From positions 150,094 to 214,093 of the forward strand of contig KQ959677.1 of assembly GCA_001552935.1 (NCBI GenBank): a stretch of 64,000 bases of DNA, given 5' to 3'. The position numbers and the translations under genes were made by a program. The notes under the pieces were generated by a model that was not told the DNA's origin, made no database searches, and saw only the letters and a program-made list of their open reading frames with translations. Numbering within the stretch: position 1 is the stretch's first letter; every line of letters starts with the position of its first letter. The stretch is from Umbribacter vaginalis. GTDB lineage: Bacteria; Actinomycetota; Coriobacteriia; Coriobacteriales; Eggerthellaceae. Below are positions 28,782 through 38,395 of the stretch, one piece after another.

Positions 28782-31577
28782 AATAGTGCTCCTTTCATTA
28801 TGATTAGCGCGCTTATGGGCGCCTGTGGTAGTACTTACAACACATGATAATGCAATCGGCTCAATATGAACATCGACACGTTGCATAGTGTCGCGTGTAT
28901 TATTTGAAGTGCTTCGCGCAGGCTTAAAGCGACGTAAACGAAGTGCATTACTTACGACGCACACCGACGACATGCTCATCGCAGCAGCTGCAACCATCGG
29001 ATTTAACACGAATCCGATGCCGCTTAAAACGCCTGCCGCTACAGGGATACAAAGCGCGTTATAGAACAATGCCCAAAATAAATTTTGCTTAATAATTCGC
29101 ATTGTTGCGTGCGAAAGTGAAAGCAGTGTTACTACATCAAGGACAGAACTGTTCATTAAAACAGCGTCGGCGCTCTCAATAGCAATATTTTTGCCAGCGC
29201 CAAGAGCTATACCAACATCAGCACGCGCAAGCGCTGCAGCATCATTAATACCATCGCCCACAAACGCACACGGCTGCTGAGCTGATACACGTTTTACATA
29301 CGCATCTTTCTCAACAGGGCTTACCTGTGCTTGAACAGTAGCAATGCCTAGTTCTCGCGCAATGACGCGAGCAGTGGTTTCATTGTCACCCGTAAGCATA
29401 CTACAATGAACATGGTTGCTTGAAAGCAATTGAACAGCTTGAACGCTTGATGGTTTAAGAGTATCAGACAAAGCAATCACACAACGTATCGACACACCAT
29501 CGCTTAAGAACAGCGCTGTTTGCCCTTTATGCGCTAAACTCCAAGCGCATTCAGCAAACACAAGAATTGCTTCTAACTGGCATATATCATAATCCACACA
29601 TGCAGGTTCATGCTGTATTTGTGCGAGAATTTCACTTCTATGATCATCCATGATGCTTTGCTTAGCTACTAACGAAGCCGAAAGCACATCCTGGAAAGCA
29701 TCAACTGCATGTTCGGTGTTAGTCTCCCCATTCCCACACCTGCGTTCAACAGCATCAAACGCACTATCGAACGCGCGCTGCAGCGAATCAGACAGTGTAA
29801 ACTTATTTCCTAAACGAATAACACTTCCTTGGTAGCTCGCTTGAACACCACTTGATTCAAGTACGGCGACATCGTTGAGCTGTTGCAGTTCAATATCATG
29901 CTCTTGCGCATAGCTCACAATAGCGCGTGCAAGCGGATGATTAGAAGCTTGTTCCATGCTTGCAATCAGACTGAACACGTCACGTGGCGTCTCGGATGGC
30001 AGATGATACAACGCACATACGCTTGGATTTCCTGTAGTAAGCGTTCCTGTTTTATCAAAGACAATCTCTCGAATATCGCTAGCACGCTGTAATATTTCTG
30101 CATTTTTAATAAGGATTCCCAGTTTAGCACCGCGTCCTGTAGCTACCATCAGCGCAGTAGGCGTTGCAAGACCTAAGGCACACGGACATGAAATTACCAA
30201 TACCGATACTGCGTGCACAAACGCAGTATCAAGCGATGCGCGCACGATCACAAGCCATACGAGAAAGGTAATAAGACTAACAGCTAATACAAAAGGAACG
30301 AAATATTTACTAACCGTATCTGCAAAATGCTGAATGGGTGCTTTAGTTGAAGTTGCATCGTCAACAAGCTCGATAATACGTGCCAAAAGCGTATCGTTAC
30401 TCGTTTTTTGGATGCGCATATGAGCAAAGCCCGAAACACACATACTGCCTGCAAGCACTTCGTCATCTTGCTTCTTATCGACAGGAAGCGATTCTCCGGT
30501 AAGTGCCGATTCGTCGCACGTTGCAAAACCTTGTACAATAACACCATCAAGTGCAATCGTTTCACCAGGGAAAACGGCAATAGTCTGACCTACCTGAAGC
30601 TGATCGACTGCACATTTTTGCTGCGTTCCATCATCAAGAATACGGGTAGCATACGTAGGCGCAAGCGCGATAAGCGAATTAAGTGCCGATGTTGTTTTTG
30701 CTTTAGCGCGCGCTTCAAAATACTTACCAAGAGAAACAAGCGTTAAAATCATCGCTGCAGATTCAAAATAAATAGCATGTGAACGATGAAGTGCCAAGTC
30801 AATATGCTGTGATCCTAAATACCACAACACGACAAACAGCGTGTAGAGTCCATAGATTAACGCACTACCAGCACCTAAAGCAACAAGTGTGTCCATCGTG
30901 GGCGATTTATGCAAACACGCTTTCCAGCCGCGTTCAAAAAAATGCCAATTGAGGATAACAACTGGCAATGCACATAGGAATTGTGCAAAACAGATAATGC
31001 CCACGAACGCAGGATCGTAAAACGCAGGCGGAAGTGGCAAGAAAAACAAATGACTTAAGCAGATATACAACAAAGGAATACTGAAAAGTGCCGATATAAT
31101 AAGATGCGTGCGTTGCTGATGAAGCTGACGTGCGGCATCTGCGCTCGAAGAGTTAGAAGCACTTGAAGCGTTGCGTGCGTTTTGTGTGCCTGTCTGGGGC
31201 AACGCCGCGCTTTCTTGTACCCCCGTCGAGCACGACAAGCCCGCTGTGTTCACAGCACCGCAACACGCGGCATTACTTGACGCGTCCCCAGCACCTGCTT
31301 GATCGTATGCGCTGGTAGATGGTTTGTAATTAGTAAGTGAAAACGACTGTGCAGAAGATTCGCGAGCGCCTTGAAACTGCGTTGGATACCCAGCATCAGT
31401 CACAACGCGACATACTTCCTGCTGATCAAGGTCTGTATTGCTTCCTGTTATAAGCATAGTACCTTTAAGCAAATTAACTGCTACATCATCAACACCACGA
31501 CAACTACGTGCAGCTTTTTCTACACGTGCTGAACAAGCAGCGCAACTCATTGATGCAACATTAAACTTCATTTGCAT
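28572..31577 (-). CDS. copA: Copper-exporting P1B-type ATPase with C-terminal CopZ-like domain
   Basis: This protein pumps Cu(I) out of the cytoplasm. Domains in order: an N-terminal metal-binding HMA with MSCAAC (10-15); a low-complexity linker with extra cysteines (about 71-150); membrane helices; the actuator TGES (360-363); the CPC metal motif (464-466); DKTGTLT (508-514); the N-domain SNHPLARAIV; GDGINDAAALA; and the last two helices ending in MSMSSVCVVSNALRLRR. After a 50-residue linker comes a second, CopZ-like HMA (933-1001) with MMCGHC. The ATG at 31577 follows AAGGAG by seven bases; the longer open frame begins at a TTG. No copper regulator gene is adjacent. A glycosyltransferase gene lies 66 bp upstream. 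Confidence 0.92.
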   Translation of the reverse strand: MQMKFNVASMSCAACSARVEKAARSCRGVDDVAVNLLKGTMLITGSNTDLDQQEVCRVVTDAGYPTQFQGARESSAQSFSLTNYKPSTSAYDQAGAGDASSNAACCGAVNTAGLSCSTGVQESAALPQTGTQNARNASSASNSSSADAARQLHQQRTHLIISALFSIPLLYICLSHLFFLPLPPAFYDPAFVGIICFAQFLCALPVVILNWHFFERGWKACLHKSPTMDTLVALGAGSALIYGLYTLFVVLWYLGSQHIDLALHRSHAIYFESAAMILTLVSLGKYFEARAKAKTTSALNSLIALAPTYATRILDDGTQQKCAVDQLQVGQTIAVFPGETIALDGVIVQGFATCDESALTGESLPVDKKQDDEVLAGSMCVSGFAHMRIQKTSNDTLLARIIELVDDATSTKAPIQHFADTVSKYFVPFVLAVSLITFLVWLVIVRASLDTAFVHAVSVLVISCPCALGLATPTALMVATGRGAKLGILIKNAEILQRASDIREIVFDKTGTLTTGNPSVCALYHLPSETPRDVFSLIASMEQASNHPLARAIVSYAQEHDIELQQLNDVAVLESSGVQASYQGSVIRLGNKFTLSDSLQRAFDSAFDAVERRCGNGETNTEHAVDAFQDVLSASLVAKQSIMDDHRSEILAQIQHEPACVDYDICQLEAILVFAECAWSLAHKGQTALFLSDGVSIRCVIALSDTLKPSSVQAVQLLSSNHVHCSMLTGDNETTARVIARELGIATVQAQVSPVEKDAYVKRVSAQQPCAFVGDGINDAAALARADVGIALGAGKNIAIESADAVLMNSSVLDVVTLLSLSHATMRIIKQNLFWALFYNALCIPVAAGVLSGIGFVLNPMVAAAAMSMSSVCVVSNALRLRRFKPARSTSNNTRDTMQRVDVHIEPIALSCVVSTTTGAHKRANHNERSTIMQKTIGIEGMMCGHCVAHVTKALEALDGVTKVEVSLEHKNAQIECSANVSDDTLRGAIVEAGYEVTSLS

Positions 31578-31643
31578 ACGCAATCTCCTTAACCGTGTCT
31601 AGAACATATTCGCGAACACACCGTGAAACCACTATGCAAACTG

Positions 31644-32837
31644 CTAGTTAAAATTAAACAGCTTTTGAGCGATACGATACCCTGTCATACCTATTGCTCT
31701 TCCTGTTTTTCCTGGTAAATTCATACCAACGTTAACAATATTTTTGCGAATATGCGGATAAGTTACCGGCTGCTTTTCTTTCAAATACAACCACACGTCT
31801 TCAAGTTTTGCTAATGAATCGGTCGTATTGATCATGCGTAAAAATACCGAACAAATACAAAACATAATCGCAAGATAATTCTCCATATACTTACGCAACT
31901 TGGGATTAAGCGAAATTGTATCAAGATTAATGGTATCAATCATCAGTTTTGTTACACGAATATGCTGGTCAATACGCGATTTCATAATATCTTCGTTCAC
32001 GCTTTGACCTTCACGACCAATAAAATAGCGATACATGTCAACATTAAAATAACGAATTGTTTTTACAGCGACTAAAGGCACATACACAAAAATATTGTCA
32101 ACGTAAAAACAATGCTCAGGCAATTGAAGGTGAACATCATACAACAGTTGTGTACGATAAATTACAGAATGCATCAATAGATACTGGCTTGGGCGAAATG
32201 AATTGATATCACTCCAGGTAAATATCTTGTCTTGAGGAAACACATTCGTATAACCCATAGGCGTTTGGGTGTGCTCGTATACTTTTTCATACACATAGTT
32301 GCCAACAATTAAATCAACAGGATGTTCAGTTTCTGCTTGCTCGTAAATGAATTGCATAATAGTGCGCATCGATGAAGTATCAAGCCAATCATCAGCATCA
32401 ACAACTTTGAAATACAATCCTTTTGCACGCTGTAAGCCCGCATTTACCGCCGAGCCATGCCCTCCGTTTTCTTTATGGACAACGTGAATAAGATGCGGAA
32501 AACGTTGCTGCCACTCATCTAATTTGCGAGCAGTTTCTCCATCAGTCGAACCATCATCAACCGCAATAATTTCAATAGACGCATCAAGAGAAGTATCAAT
32601 AGAATCGTCACGAGAAGCTGAATTATTACCATGTATAGTGCCACTATTCGGTAAACTTTCATCATCTTGCCTATGAGGCGCAATGCATGCAGCCTTGAGC
32701 GCGCTTAACGTGTTTTGATTATGTAAAGAGTTGCTCTCACGTGGAGCGCAATCGGCAAATGATAACAGCGATTTCATACACGTATCAATATACGGAGCAG
32801 CATTATAACATGGGATAACTAAGGACAATACTTTCAC
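31644..32837 (-). CDS. Glycosyltransferase family 2
   Basis: The GT-A fold is clear: VLSLVIPCYNAAPYIDTC at the start, AVDDGSTDG, NGGHGSAVNAGL and the metal-binding VDADDWLD. It would transfer a sugar from a nucleotide donor to a surface glycan or lipid; the acceptor cannot be told. No membrane helix is evident. A block of about 57 Ser/Asn/Asp-rich residues (31-87) is inserted between the first helix and the DDGS strand, where other members have a few residues. It lies just upstream of copA on the same strand, with no obvious functional link. Confidence 0.85.
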   Translation of the reverse strand: MKVLSLVIPCYNAAPYIDTCMKSLLSFADCAPRESNSLHNQNTLSALKAACIAPHRQDDESLPNSGTIHGNNSASRDDSIDTSLDASIEIIAVDDGSTDGETARKLDEWQQRFPHLIHVVHKENGGHGSAVNAGLQRAKGLYFKVVDADDWLDTSSMRTIMQFIYEQAETEHPVDLIVGNYVYEKVYEHTQTPMGYTNVFPQDKIFTWSDINSFRPSQYLLMHSVIYRTQLLYDVHLQLPEHCFYVDNIFVYVPLVAVKTIRYFNVDMYRYFIGREGQSVNEDIMKSRIDQHIRVTKLMIDTINLDTISLNPKLRKYMENYLAIMFCICSVFLRMINTTDSLAKLEDVWLYLKEKQPVTYPHIRKNIVNVGMNLPGKTGRAIGMTGYRIAQKLFNFN

Positions 32838-32867
32838 GTTTTACCACGCAACTTTCTTACTCATCTA

Positions 32868-32896
32868 TTGAAAAAAGCACTCTGTTGTAGCACAAT
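32868..32896 (+). promoter_or_regulatory. Candidate pta promoter
   Basis: TTGAAA and CACAAT lie 17 bp apart, about 60 bp before the pta start codon. The -10 is a moderate match. Confidence 0.35.
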
Positions 32897-32955
32897 ATGG
32901 TAACTTAAATACAGGCGCTTACGCACATAATCCTCATAGAAAAGGCAACTCCACT

Positions 32956-33948
32956 ATGACTTCATTCATCGATTCGGTTATCCAACAAGCCAAACGTCAT
33001 ACTATGAAAATCGTGCTTCCTGAGGGAGGCGATGCACGCATCGAAGCTGCAGCGAAACAAGCAGCTCACGATGGCATAGCAGACATCAGCGTTATAGTAA
33101 CAAACGATGAAGAGAAAAAACGCTATGCTCATGATAATACAATAACACTCATTGACGCTGCTACATATGAACACCGTACGCAACTTGCACAAAAATTGTA
33201 TGAGCTTCGTAAACATAAGGGTGTAAACACAGCACAAGCTTTTGAAATGCTAGAAAATCCACTGATATTAGCTATGATGCTTACCCGTGAAGGGGTGTTT
33301 GATGGCGTTGTAGCAGGTGCTGCTCATGCAACAGCAGACGTATTGCGTGCTGCGTTGCAAATTATTAAAACCGCACCTGGCACGTCACTTGTAAGTTCGT
33401 TTTTTATGATGACTTTGCCTGCAAACAGCCCTTTAGGCGAGCGAACCCTGTTATTTTCCGATTGTGGTTTAAATATTGAACCAACTTCAGACGAACTTGC
33501 CGCTATTGCACTTGCTTCTGCGCAATCATTTCAGCAGCTTACAAACACAAAACCAGTTGTTGCACTCCTTTCACATTCAACGCACGGCTCATCGTTGCAA
33601 GCATGTGCCACGCGTGTTGCAAAAGCGTGCACGCTTGCACACACCATGAATAGCACCGTAACGCTCGATGGAGAACTGCAACTGGATGCAGCGCTTATCC
33701 CAGAAATTGCAGCTTCAAAAGCACCACATTCAAGTGTTGCGGGGCGTGCAAACTGCCTTATCTTCCCCTCTATTGACGCGGGAAATATTGGCTATAAACT
33801 GGTTGAACGTTTAGCGGGCGCCCAAGCATTTGGGCCTATAACGCAAGGATTAGCAAAGCCAGTTAACGATCTTTCACGAGGATGTAGCGCACGTGACGTC
33901 TATGGTGTTATTGCTATAACAGCACTTCAAGCTCAACAAAAACGCTAA
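32956..33948 (+). CDS. pta: Phosphate acetyltransferase
   Basis: Pta interconverts acetyl-CoA and acetyl phosphate; with AckA it yields ATP from acetyl-CoA. The 330-residue length fits the short, catalytic-only Pta class. Landmarks are KIVLPEGGDARIEAAAKQA, VAGAAHATADVLRAALQII, SSFFMMTLP, FSDCGLNIEP and LIFPSIDAGNIGYKLVERL. A weak AAAAGG purine stretch precedes the ATG. The gene converges on ackA, unlike the usual tandem operon. Confidence 0.93.
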   Translation: MTSFIDSVIQQAKRHTMKIVLPEGGDARIEAAAKQAAHDGIADISVIVTNDEEKKRYAHDNTITLIDAATYEHRTQLAQKLYELRKHKGVNTAQAFEMLENPLILAMMLTREGVFDGVVAGAAHATADVLRAALQIIKTAPGTSLVSSFFMMTLPANSPLGERTLLFSDCGLNIEPTSDELAAIALASAQSFQQLTNTKPVVALLSHSTHGSSLQACATRVAKACTLAHTMNSTVTLDGELQLDAALIPEIAASKAPHSSVAGRANCLIFPSIDAGNIGYKLVERLAGAQAFGPITQGLAKPVNDLSRGCSARDVYGVIAITALQAQQKR

Positions 33949-34019
33949 AGCAAACCTTTAAGCACGCAAATACACCTTTTCTGCGCTCTTTACCGCTCCT
34001 TGTACGGCTCCCTTAGCTG

Positions 34020-35216
34020 CTACTTTTGCTGCACAATACGTTTTGTATCAAGCGCAATCATCAGCTCTTCATTGGTTGGAATAACCAAAATACGAACTCG
34101 AGATGTATCGCTTGAAATCTCGCGCTCGCGCGTTTTTTCTTTATTACGCGATTCATCAAGCTGGATTCCTAAGCTTTGTAAATCGGCAAAGACCAGTCGC
34201 CGCATAATAGGACAGTTCTCGCCTACGCCGCCTGATAATACGATAGCGTCAACACCACCTAAAAGCGCAATATATTGTCCCACGTAGCGTTTGATAGAAA
34301 CCGCAAACATCTCATAAGCTAATTTGGCACGATCATTTCCCTGTTCAGCAGCATCATAAACGCTGCGCAGGTCGTTGCTTACGCCCGACACACCTAACAA
34401 ACCCGATTGCTTGTTTAAAATATCGTTCATTTCCTGGGGCGAAAGATTCTCGCGCTCCATAAGATACGTAACAATCGCAGGATCAATCGAGCCACAGCGC
34501 GTTCCCATCATAAGCCCCTCAAGCGGCGTTAAACCCATTGAAGTATCAAGCGCTTTGCCGTGGTTGATGGCTGTAATAGAAGCACCATTTCCTAAATGAC
34601 AGGTAATAAGCTTTAAATCCCACATGTTTTTGTGCAGGAACTGTGCAGCGCGCTGCGCAATATAGCGATGTGACGTTCCATGTGCTCCATAACGGCGAAT
34701 ATCGTATTTTTGAGCAAGCTCATAAGGAAGAGGATACGTATGGTATGTTGGTGCAAGATTATGAAAAAATGCAGTATCAAACACTGCAACTTGTGGCGTC
34801 GATGGGAGAAGCTTTTGACATGCTTCTATACCCATAAGCGCTGCGTTATTATGAAGTGGTGCTAGTTCAGCAAGCTGGCGAATTTTATAAATAACATCAG
34901 GTGTTATGCGCGCCGATTGAGAAAAATATTTTCCACCTTGCACAACGCGATGTCCGATAGCGTCAATTTCGTCAAGACTGTTCAGGATATGCTGTTTGGG
35001 ATCACAAATATGGTCAAGTACTACTTGAAGCGCTTCACTGTGATTACGCATTGGTGTTGAAATTACTACTTCTTCTGCATCGACACAATGAATATGATTA
35101 GCACCTTCATTACCAACGCGTTCGCATAAACCACGAGCGATAACGCGCTGCGTTTCTACATCAATAAGCTGGTATTTTAGCGACGACGATCCAGCATTTA
35201 GTACAAGTATATTCAA
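34020..35216 (-). CDS. ackA: Acetate kinase
   Basis: AckA transfers phosphate from acetyl phosphate to ADP. The start NILVLNAGSSSLKYQLI, the block YHTYPLPYELAQKYDIRRYGAHGTSH (in two pieces), HLGNGASI, DTSMGLTPLEGLMMGTRCGS-like and FTGGIGEN-like (LSGGVGENCP) motifs are diagnostic. The start is TTG at 35216 with AAGGGG six bases upstream (398 residues, family norm); the frame opens further up but without a ribosome-binding site. It is last in the rnd-to-ackA series and faces pta tail to tail with a 71-bp gap and no clear terminator. Confidence 0.95.
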   Translation of the reverse strand: MNILVLNAGSSSLKYQLIDVETQRVIARGLCERVGNEGANHIHCVDAEEVVISTPMRNHSEALQVVLDHICDPKQHILNSLDEIDAIGHRVVQGGKYFSQSARITPDVIYKIRQLAELAPLHNNAALMGIEACQKLLPSTPQVAVFDTAFFHNLAPTYHTYPLPYELAQKYDIRRYGAHGTSHRYIAQRAAQFLHKNMWDLKLITCHLGNGASITAINHGKALDTSMGLTPLEGLMMGTRCGSIDPAIVTYLMERENLSPQEMNDILNKQSGLLGVSGVSNDLRSVYDAAEQGNDRAKLAYEMFAVSIKRYVGQYIALLGGVDAIVLSGGVGENCPIMRRLVFADLQSLGIQLDESRNKEKTREREISSDTSRVRILVIPTNEELMIALDTKRIVQQK

Positions 35217-35330
35217 AAAATACCCCTTAAATATGTATTTATAAACGCAAAGACGCAACTAAGCTTACACAACGAAAAATTCAACGCACCACCACGTAAA
35301 AACTACGCACAATACAAGCTAACAACTGCA

Positions 35331-35681
35331 CTAACGCGATGGATTACCGCTGTTCATCGGCGCACCACCAAGCACATGAACATGTAAATGATGCACGGTT
35401 TGTTGAGCATCGTCATTCGTATTAGCGATAACGCGAAAACCCCGCTTAGTTAAGCCTTTCATTTCAGCAACATGCGCTGCTGCTGAAAATACATCACCCA
35501 AAACAGCAGGCGGTACGCTGTCGGCAAGTGAGTCGTAATGTGTTTTTGGAATAACAAGTACATGAACTGGCATTTGCGGACTAATATCCTCAAATGCAAG
35601 CACAGAATTGCTTTCATATACCTTCTTGCAGGGAATTTCGCCTGCAATAATTTTGCAAAATAAGCAATCGTCATGTGACAT
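35331..35681 (-). CDS. HIT family nucleotide-binding hydrolase
   Basis: This is a histidine-triad protein of 116 residues; members hydrolyse adenosine phosphoramidates and related nucleotides. It has CLFCKIIAGEIP at the start (possible zinc-binding CxxC), FEDISPQMPVHVLVIPK and the triad HHLHVHVLGG. The ATG at 35681 follows GAAGGAG by eight bases and is chosen over an upstream ATG. It lies between xseB and ackA. Confidence 0.92.
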   Translation of the reverse strand: MSHDDCLFCKIIAGEIPCKKVYESNSVLAFEDISPQMPVHVLVIPKTHYDSLADSVPPAVLGDVFSAAAHVAEMKGLTKRGFRVIANTNDDAQQTVHHLHVHVLGGAPMNSGNPSR

Positions 35682-35805
35682 ACACACCACTCCTTCAAGC
35701 AATACTTACAAAATCATACGCCAGCAGTACAAAGGATATACTCCGTCTGCGCAAAACACATCATACCTGCGCATACACGCATAACACAATATGAACGCGT
35801 CTGTC

Positions 35806-36057
35806 TTACGAAAGTGTTGTATCGCGCTGTTTATCGTCTTCATTTACTTCAAGCTCATCCATTAAAGATTCAACTTTAAAAGATGCTTGTGAAAGGCGGT
35901 TTTTAAGACTTTTCAGCAATGCAACACCGCGCTCATACTGAGCAAGACTGTCCTCAAGCTCTAAGGTATTGCTTTCAAGCAGCTTTACAATCGTTTGAAG
36001 CTCATCCATTGCCTGACGAAAACTAAGCTCATCAACAGGAGTTATTTTAGTATCCAT
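35806..36057 (-). CDS. xseB: Exodeoxyribonuclease VII small subunit
   Basis: This is an 83-residue XseB with the signature SFRQAMDELQTIVKLLES and LELEDSLAQYERGVALLK, which form a helical pair that binds XseA. With XseA it degrades single-stranded DNA to oligonucleotides in repair. It is 104 bp downstream of xseA. Confidence 0.93.
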   Translation of the reverse strand: MDTKITPVDELSFRQAMDELQTIVKLLESNTLELEDSLAQYERGVALLKSLKNRLSQASFKVESLMDELEVNEDDKQRDTTLS

Positions 36058-36161
36058 ACCTATATCCTCTCTGGTATACCATTTCTACTATACGTGCTTT
36101 CCCTACTGGTACGCATAAAAGCGAACTGAGCATATGCAATAATCTCATAGAGACACAACTC

Positions 36162-37676
36162 TTACGAAGCAGTATGGGTTTTGCTTGCATCAGCTGGTAA
36201 AATATCGGTAACATTACAGGCAACAACACCATCTGAAAGCGTAATGTTTACTGAGTCGTGAGGCATTACTTGCTTGCAACTTTTAACTAACGCACCTGTT
36301 GACAGGCGCGTAATGCTATAGCCGCGTGCAATAACTTTCAAAGGAGACAAATCGTCTAAACGCGATGCTTGCAAAGCGCAAGCATGTTCTTCATGTTGCA
36401 CAACACTACATGCAGCTTTATGCAAGGCTTGAACACCCAACTCACAGCGCTGCCTAGCTGCTTGCATATAAGAGCGAACACCCGACAACAATAACGCTTG
36501 GCAGCGCGTAAGCTCTTTTGAGTCTAAATCAAGCCCACTAGGAATTGCCGTCTTTAAGCGTTCGCGCAAAAGATCCAATGAGTCACTTTGCTGGCGCAGC
36601 GTATGCGGAAACGCGCTTGTAAGCGAAAATAAAGCAGCATCAAGGTTTTGAAACTCAGTTTTAAAAAGCTCTTCTGGAGCTTGAAATATAGGACGCGATG
36701 CAAATTTATCGAACTGAGTTGCAAAGCGTGCAAGCGAAACCTGTGACAGATGATGCAACCGGTTTAAAGCATCGGCAAATCCAGCGTATAGCTCCTCTTT
36801 TAAAGGAGTAACTGCTTCTGCTGCTGCGGTTGGCGTTGCTGCGCGCTTATCGGCAACCATATCGGCTATTGACGTATCAGGCTCATGGCCAATACCTGTT
36901 ACCACAGGTACAGGGCATGAAGCTATTTCGCGTGCCAGCATTTCATCGTTAAACGGCATAAGATCGTCATATGAACCTCCGCCGCGCACGAGAAGTAACA
37001 CATCAATGTTTGCTGAACACACACAACGCATCGCTTCAATAAGATGTGCTGGAGCATCAGAGCCTTCTACAGGAACACCTGCAAACACCATCGTTGTAAG
37101 TGGAAAACGCTGTGCAAGCGTACGGCGAACATCGTGAACTGCTGCACCACGCGGCGATGTTACAACACCAACGCGTGCAGGAAACAGCGGAATAGGACGT
37201 TTACGCTGTTCACTCATCAGACCTTCTGCTTGCAATTTTTTTGCAAGGTTTGCAACGCGCAAACGCAAATTGCCTTCGCCCGCAAGATTAAGCTGTGAGA
37301 CATCAAATGACATGCGGCCTGTTTGCGCATAGCACGAAAAACGTCCCTGCACTTCCACGAGCGCACCAGCTGTCAGTGAAACACCGCTTGCCACGTAGCG
37401 ATTATTCCACATAAGGCAGTTCAAAACGCCTTTTTCATCCTTGATTGTGAAATAAACAGCCTTGTAGCCGCGTTTTGCATTTACTTCAGATACTTCACCG
37501 ATAATACGCAGCGAAACACCATTAAGCGTACGATTAACCACCTGAAGCGCTTGTGAAACACTGAGCGCACGTGGTGCACTATCCAATGACTGCGCCTCAT
37601 CAGAAAAACCTGAAGCACCAAACGGCTGCGATGCATCGCTCGACGTATGATACGAATATGACGATCCGCGCGGCAT
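36162..37676 (-). CDS. xseA: Exodeoxyribonuclease VII large subunit
   Basis: XseA has an N-terminal OB-fold (VSLRIIGEVSEVNAKRGYKAVYFTIKD, in two parts), the catalytic core with GIGHEPDTSIADMVADKRA and TPTAAAE, then a long helical region. The ATG at 37676 overlaps the stop of the upstream peptidase (TAATG), which decides the start and gives 504 residues, with about 40 Ser-rich residues before the OB-fold. Confidence 0.94.
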   Translation of the reverse strand: MPRGSSYSYHTSSDASQPFGASGFSDEAQSLDSAPRALSVSQALQVVNRTLNGVSLRIIGEVSEVNAKRGYKAVYFTIKDEKGVLNCLMWNNRYVASGVSLTAGALVEVQGRFSCYAQTGRMSFDVSQLNLAGEGNLRLRVANLAKKLQAEGLMSEQRKRPIPLFPARVGVVTSPRGAAVHDVRRTLAQRFPLTTMVFAGVPVEGSDAPAHLIEAMRCVCSANIDVLLLVRGGGSYDDLMPFNDEMLAREIASCPVPVVTGIGHEPDTSIADMVADKRAATPTAAAEAVTPLKEELYAGFADALNRLHHLSQVSLARFATQFDKFASRPIFQAPEELFKTEFQNLDAALFSLTSAFPHTLRQQSDSLDLLRERLKTAIPSGLDLDSKELTRCQALLLSGVRSYMQAARQRCELGVQALHKAACSVVQHEEHACALQASRLDDLSPLKVIARGYSITRLSTGALVKSCKQVMPHDSVNITLSDGVVACNVTDILPADASKTHTAS

Positions 37677-38344
37677 TATTCTGCATCTCGGTTCTGAGTA
37701 AGCAACCACGCTAACTGCAATACTGAACTGAGCGCTGCTGCAACGTAGGTAAGTGCACAGGCGCGGAGCACATCAAACGAGCCTTTACGCTCGTCTTCAG
37801 GCAAAAATGTTGAATTCATATATACCATTGCACGCCTTGATGCATCAAATTCTACAGGCAGGGTAACTAAACTAAACAACACAACAATGGCGTACAGCGC
37901 AATAGCAGCTTGAACAAAACCAGCTATATTAAGCGCTACACCAGCTAAAAATATAAAAATCCAACCATTAGATGCAATATTTACAACAGGAACAATAGCA
38001 CTGCGCAGTTGCATCGGTTTATAGCGCTGCGCATACTGATACGCGTGTCCACACTCATGACAAGCGGTAGCGGTAGCGGTAATACTGCGTGAATCGTATA
38101 CAGAAGGAGACAGCGTAACACTATTTGTTTGGGGATCAAAAAAGTCTTGCCCTTCTTCCCCACGATGAATTTCTACATCGCGGATATCATAATATGAGAG
38201 CATTTTGCGTGCACATTCTGCACCGGTAAGGTTAGTACTAATAGGAATATCTTCATAGTGACGGAGGCGGTTTTTAACATACATCGAGGCAGCAAGCCCC
38301 AACAATACGGTTACTCCAACAAGCATCCAATAATTAAATGGCAT
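37676..38344 (-). CDS. YugP-like membrane zinc metallopeptidase
   Basis: This 222-residue membrane protein has an N-terminal helix (LGVTVLLGLAASMYV-like), the zinc site HECGHAYQYAQ, and further hydrophobic helices (about 118-165 and 196-215). It belongs to the neutral zinc metallopeptidase family (DUF/peptidase family of YugP); the substrate is unknown. It lies 51 bp after rnd and is translationally coupled to xseA by a TAATG overlap. Confidence 0.85.
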   Translation of the reverse strand: MPFNYWMLVGVTVLLGLAASMYVKNRLRHYEDIPISTNLTGAECARKMLSYYDIRDVEIHRGEEGQDFFDPQTNSVTLSPSVYDSRSITATATACHECGHAYQYAQRYKPMQLRSAIVPVVNIASNGWIFIFLAGVALNIAGFVQAAIALYAIVVLFSLVTLPVEFDASRRAMVYMNSTFLPEDERKGSFDVLRACALTYVAAALSSVLQLAWLLTQNRDAE

Positions 38345-38395
38345 AGCGATAACCCTTTCTCAATCGATATGTCGGAAGCTTATTATAGCGAACAT

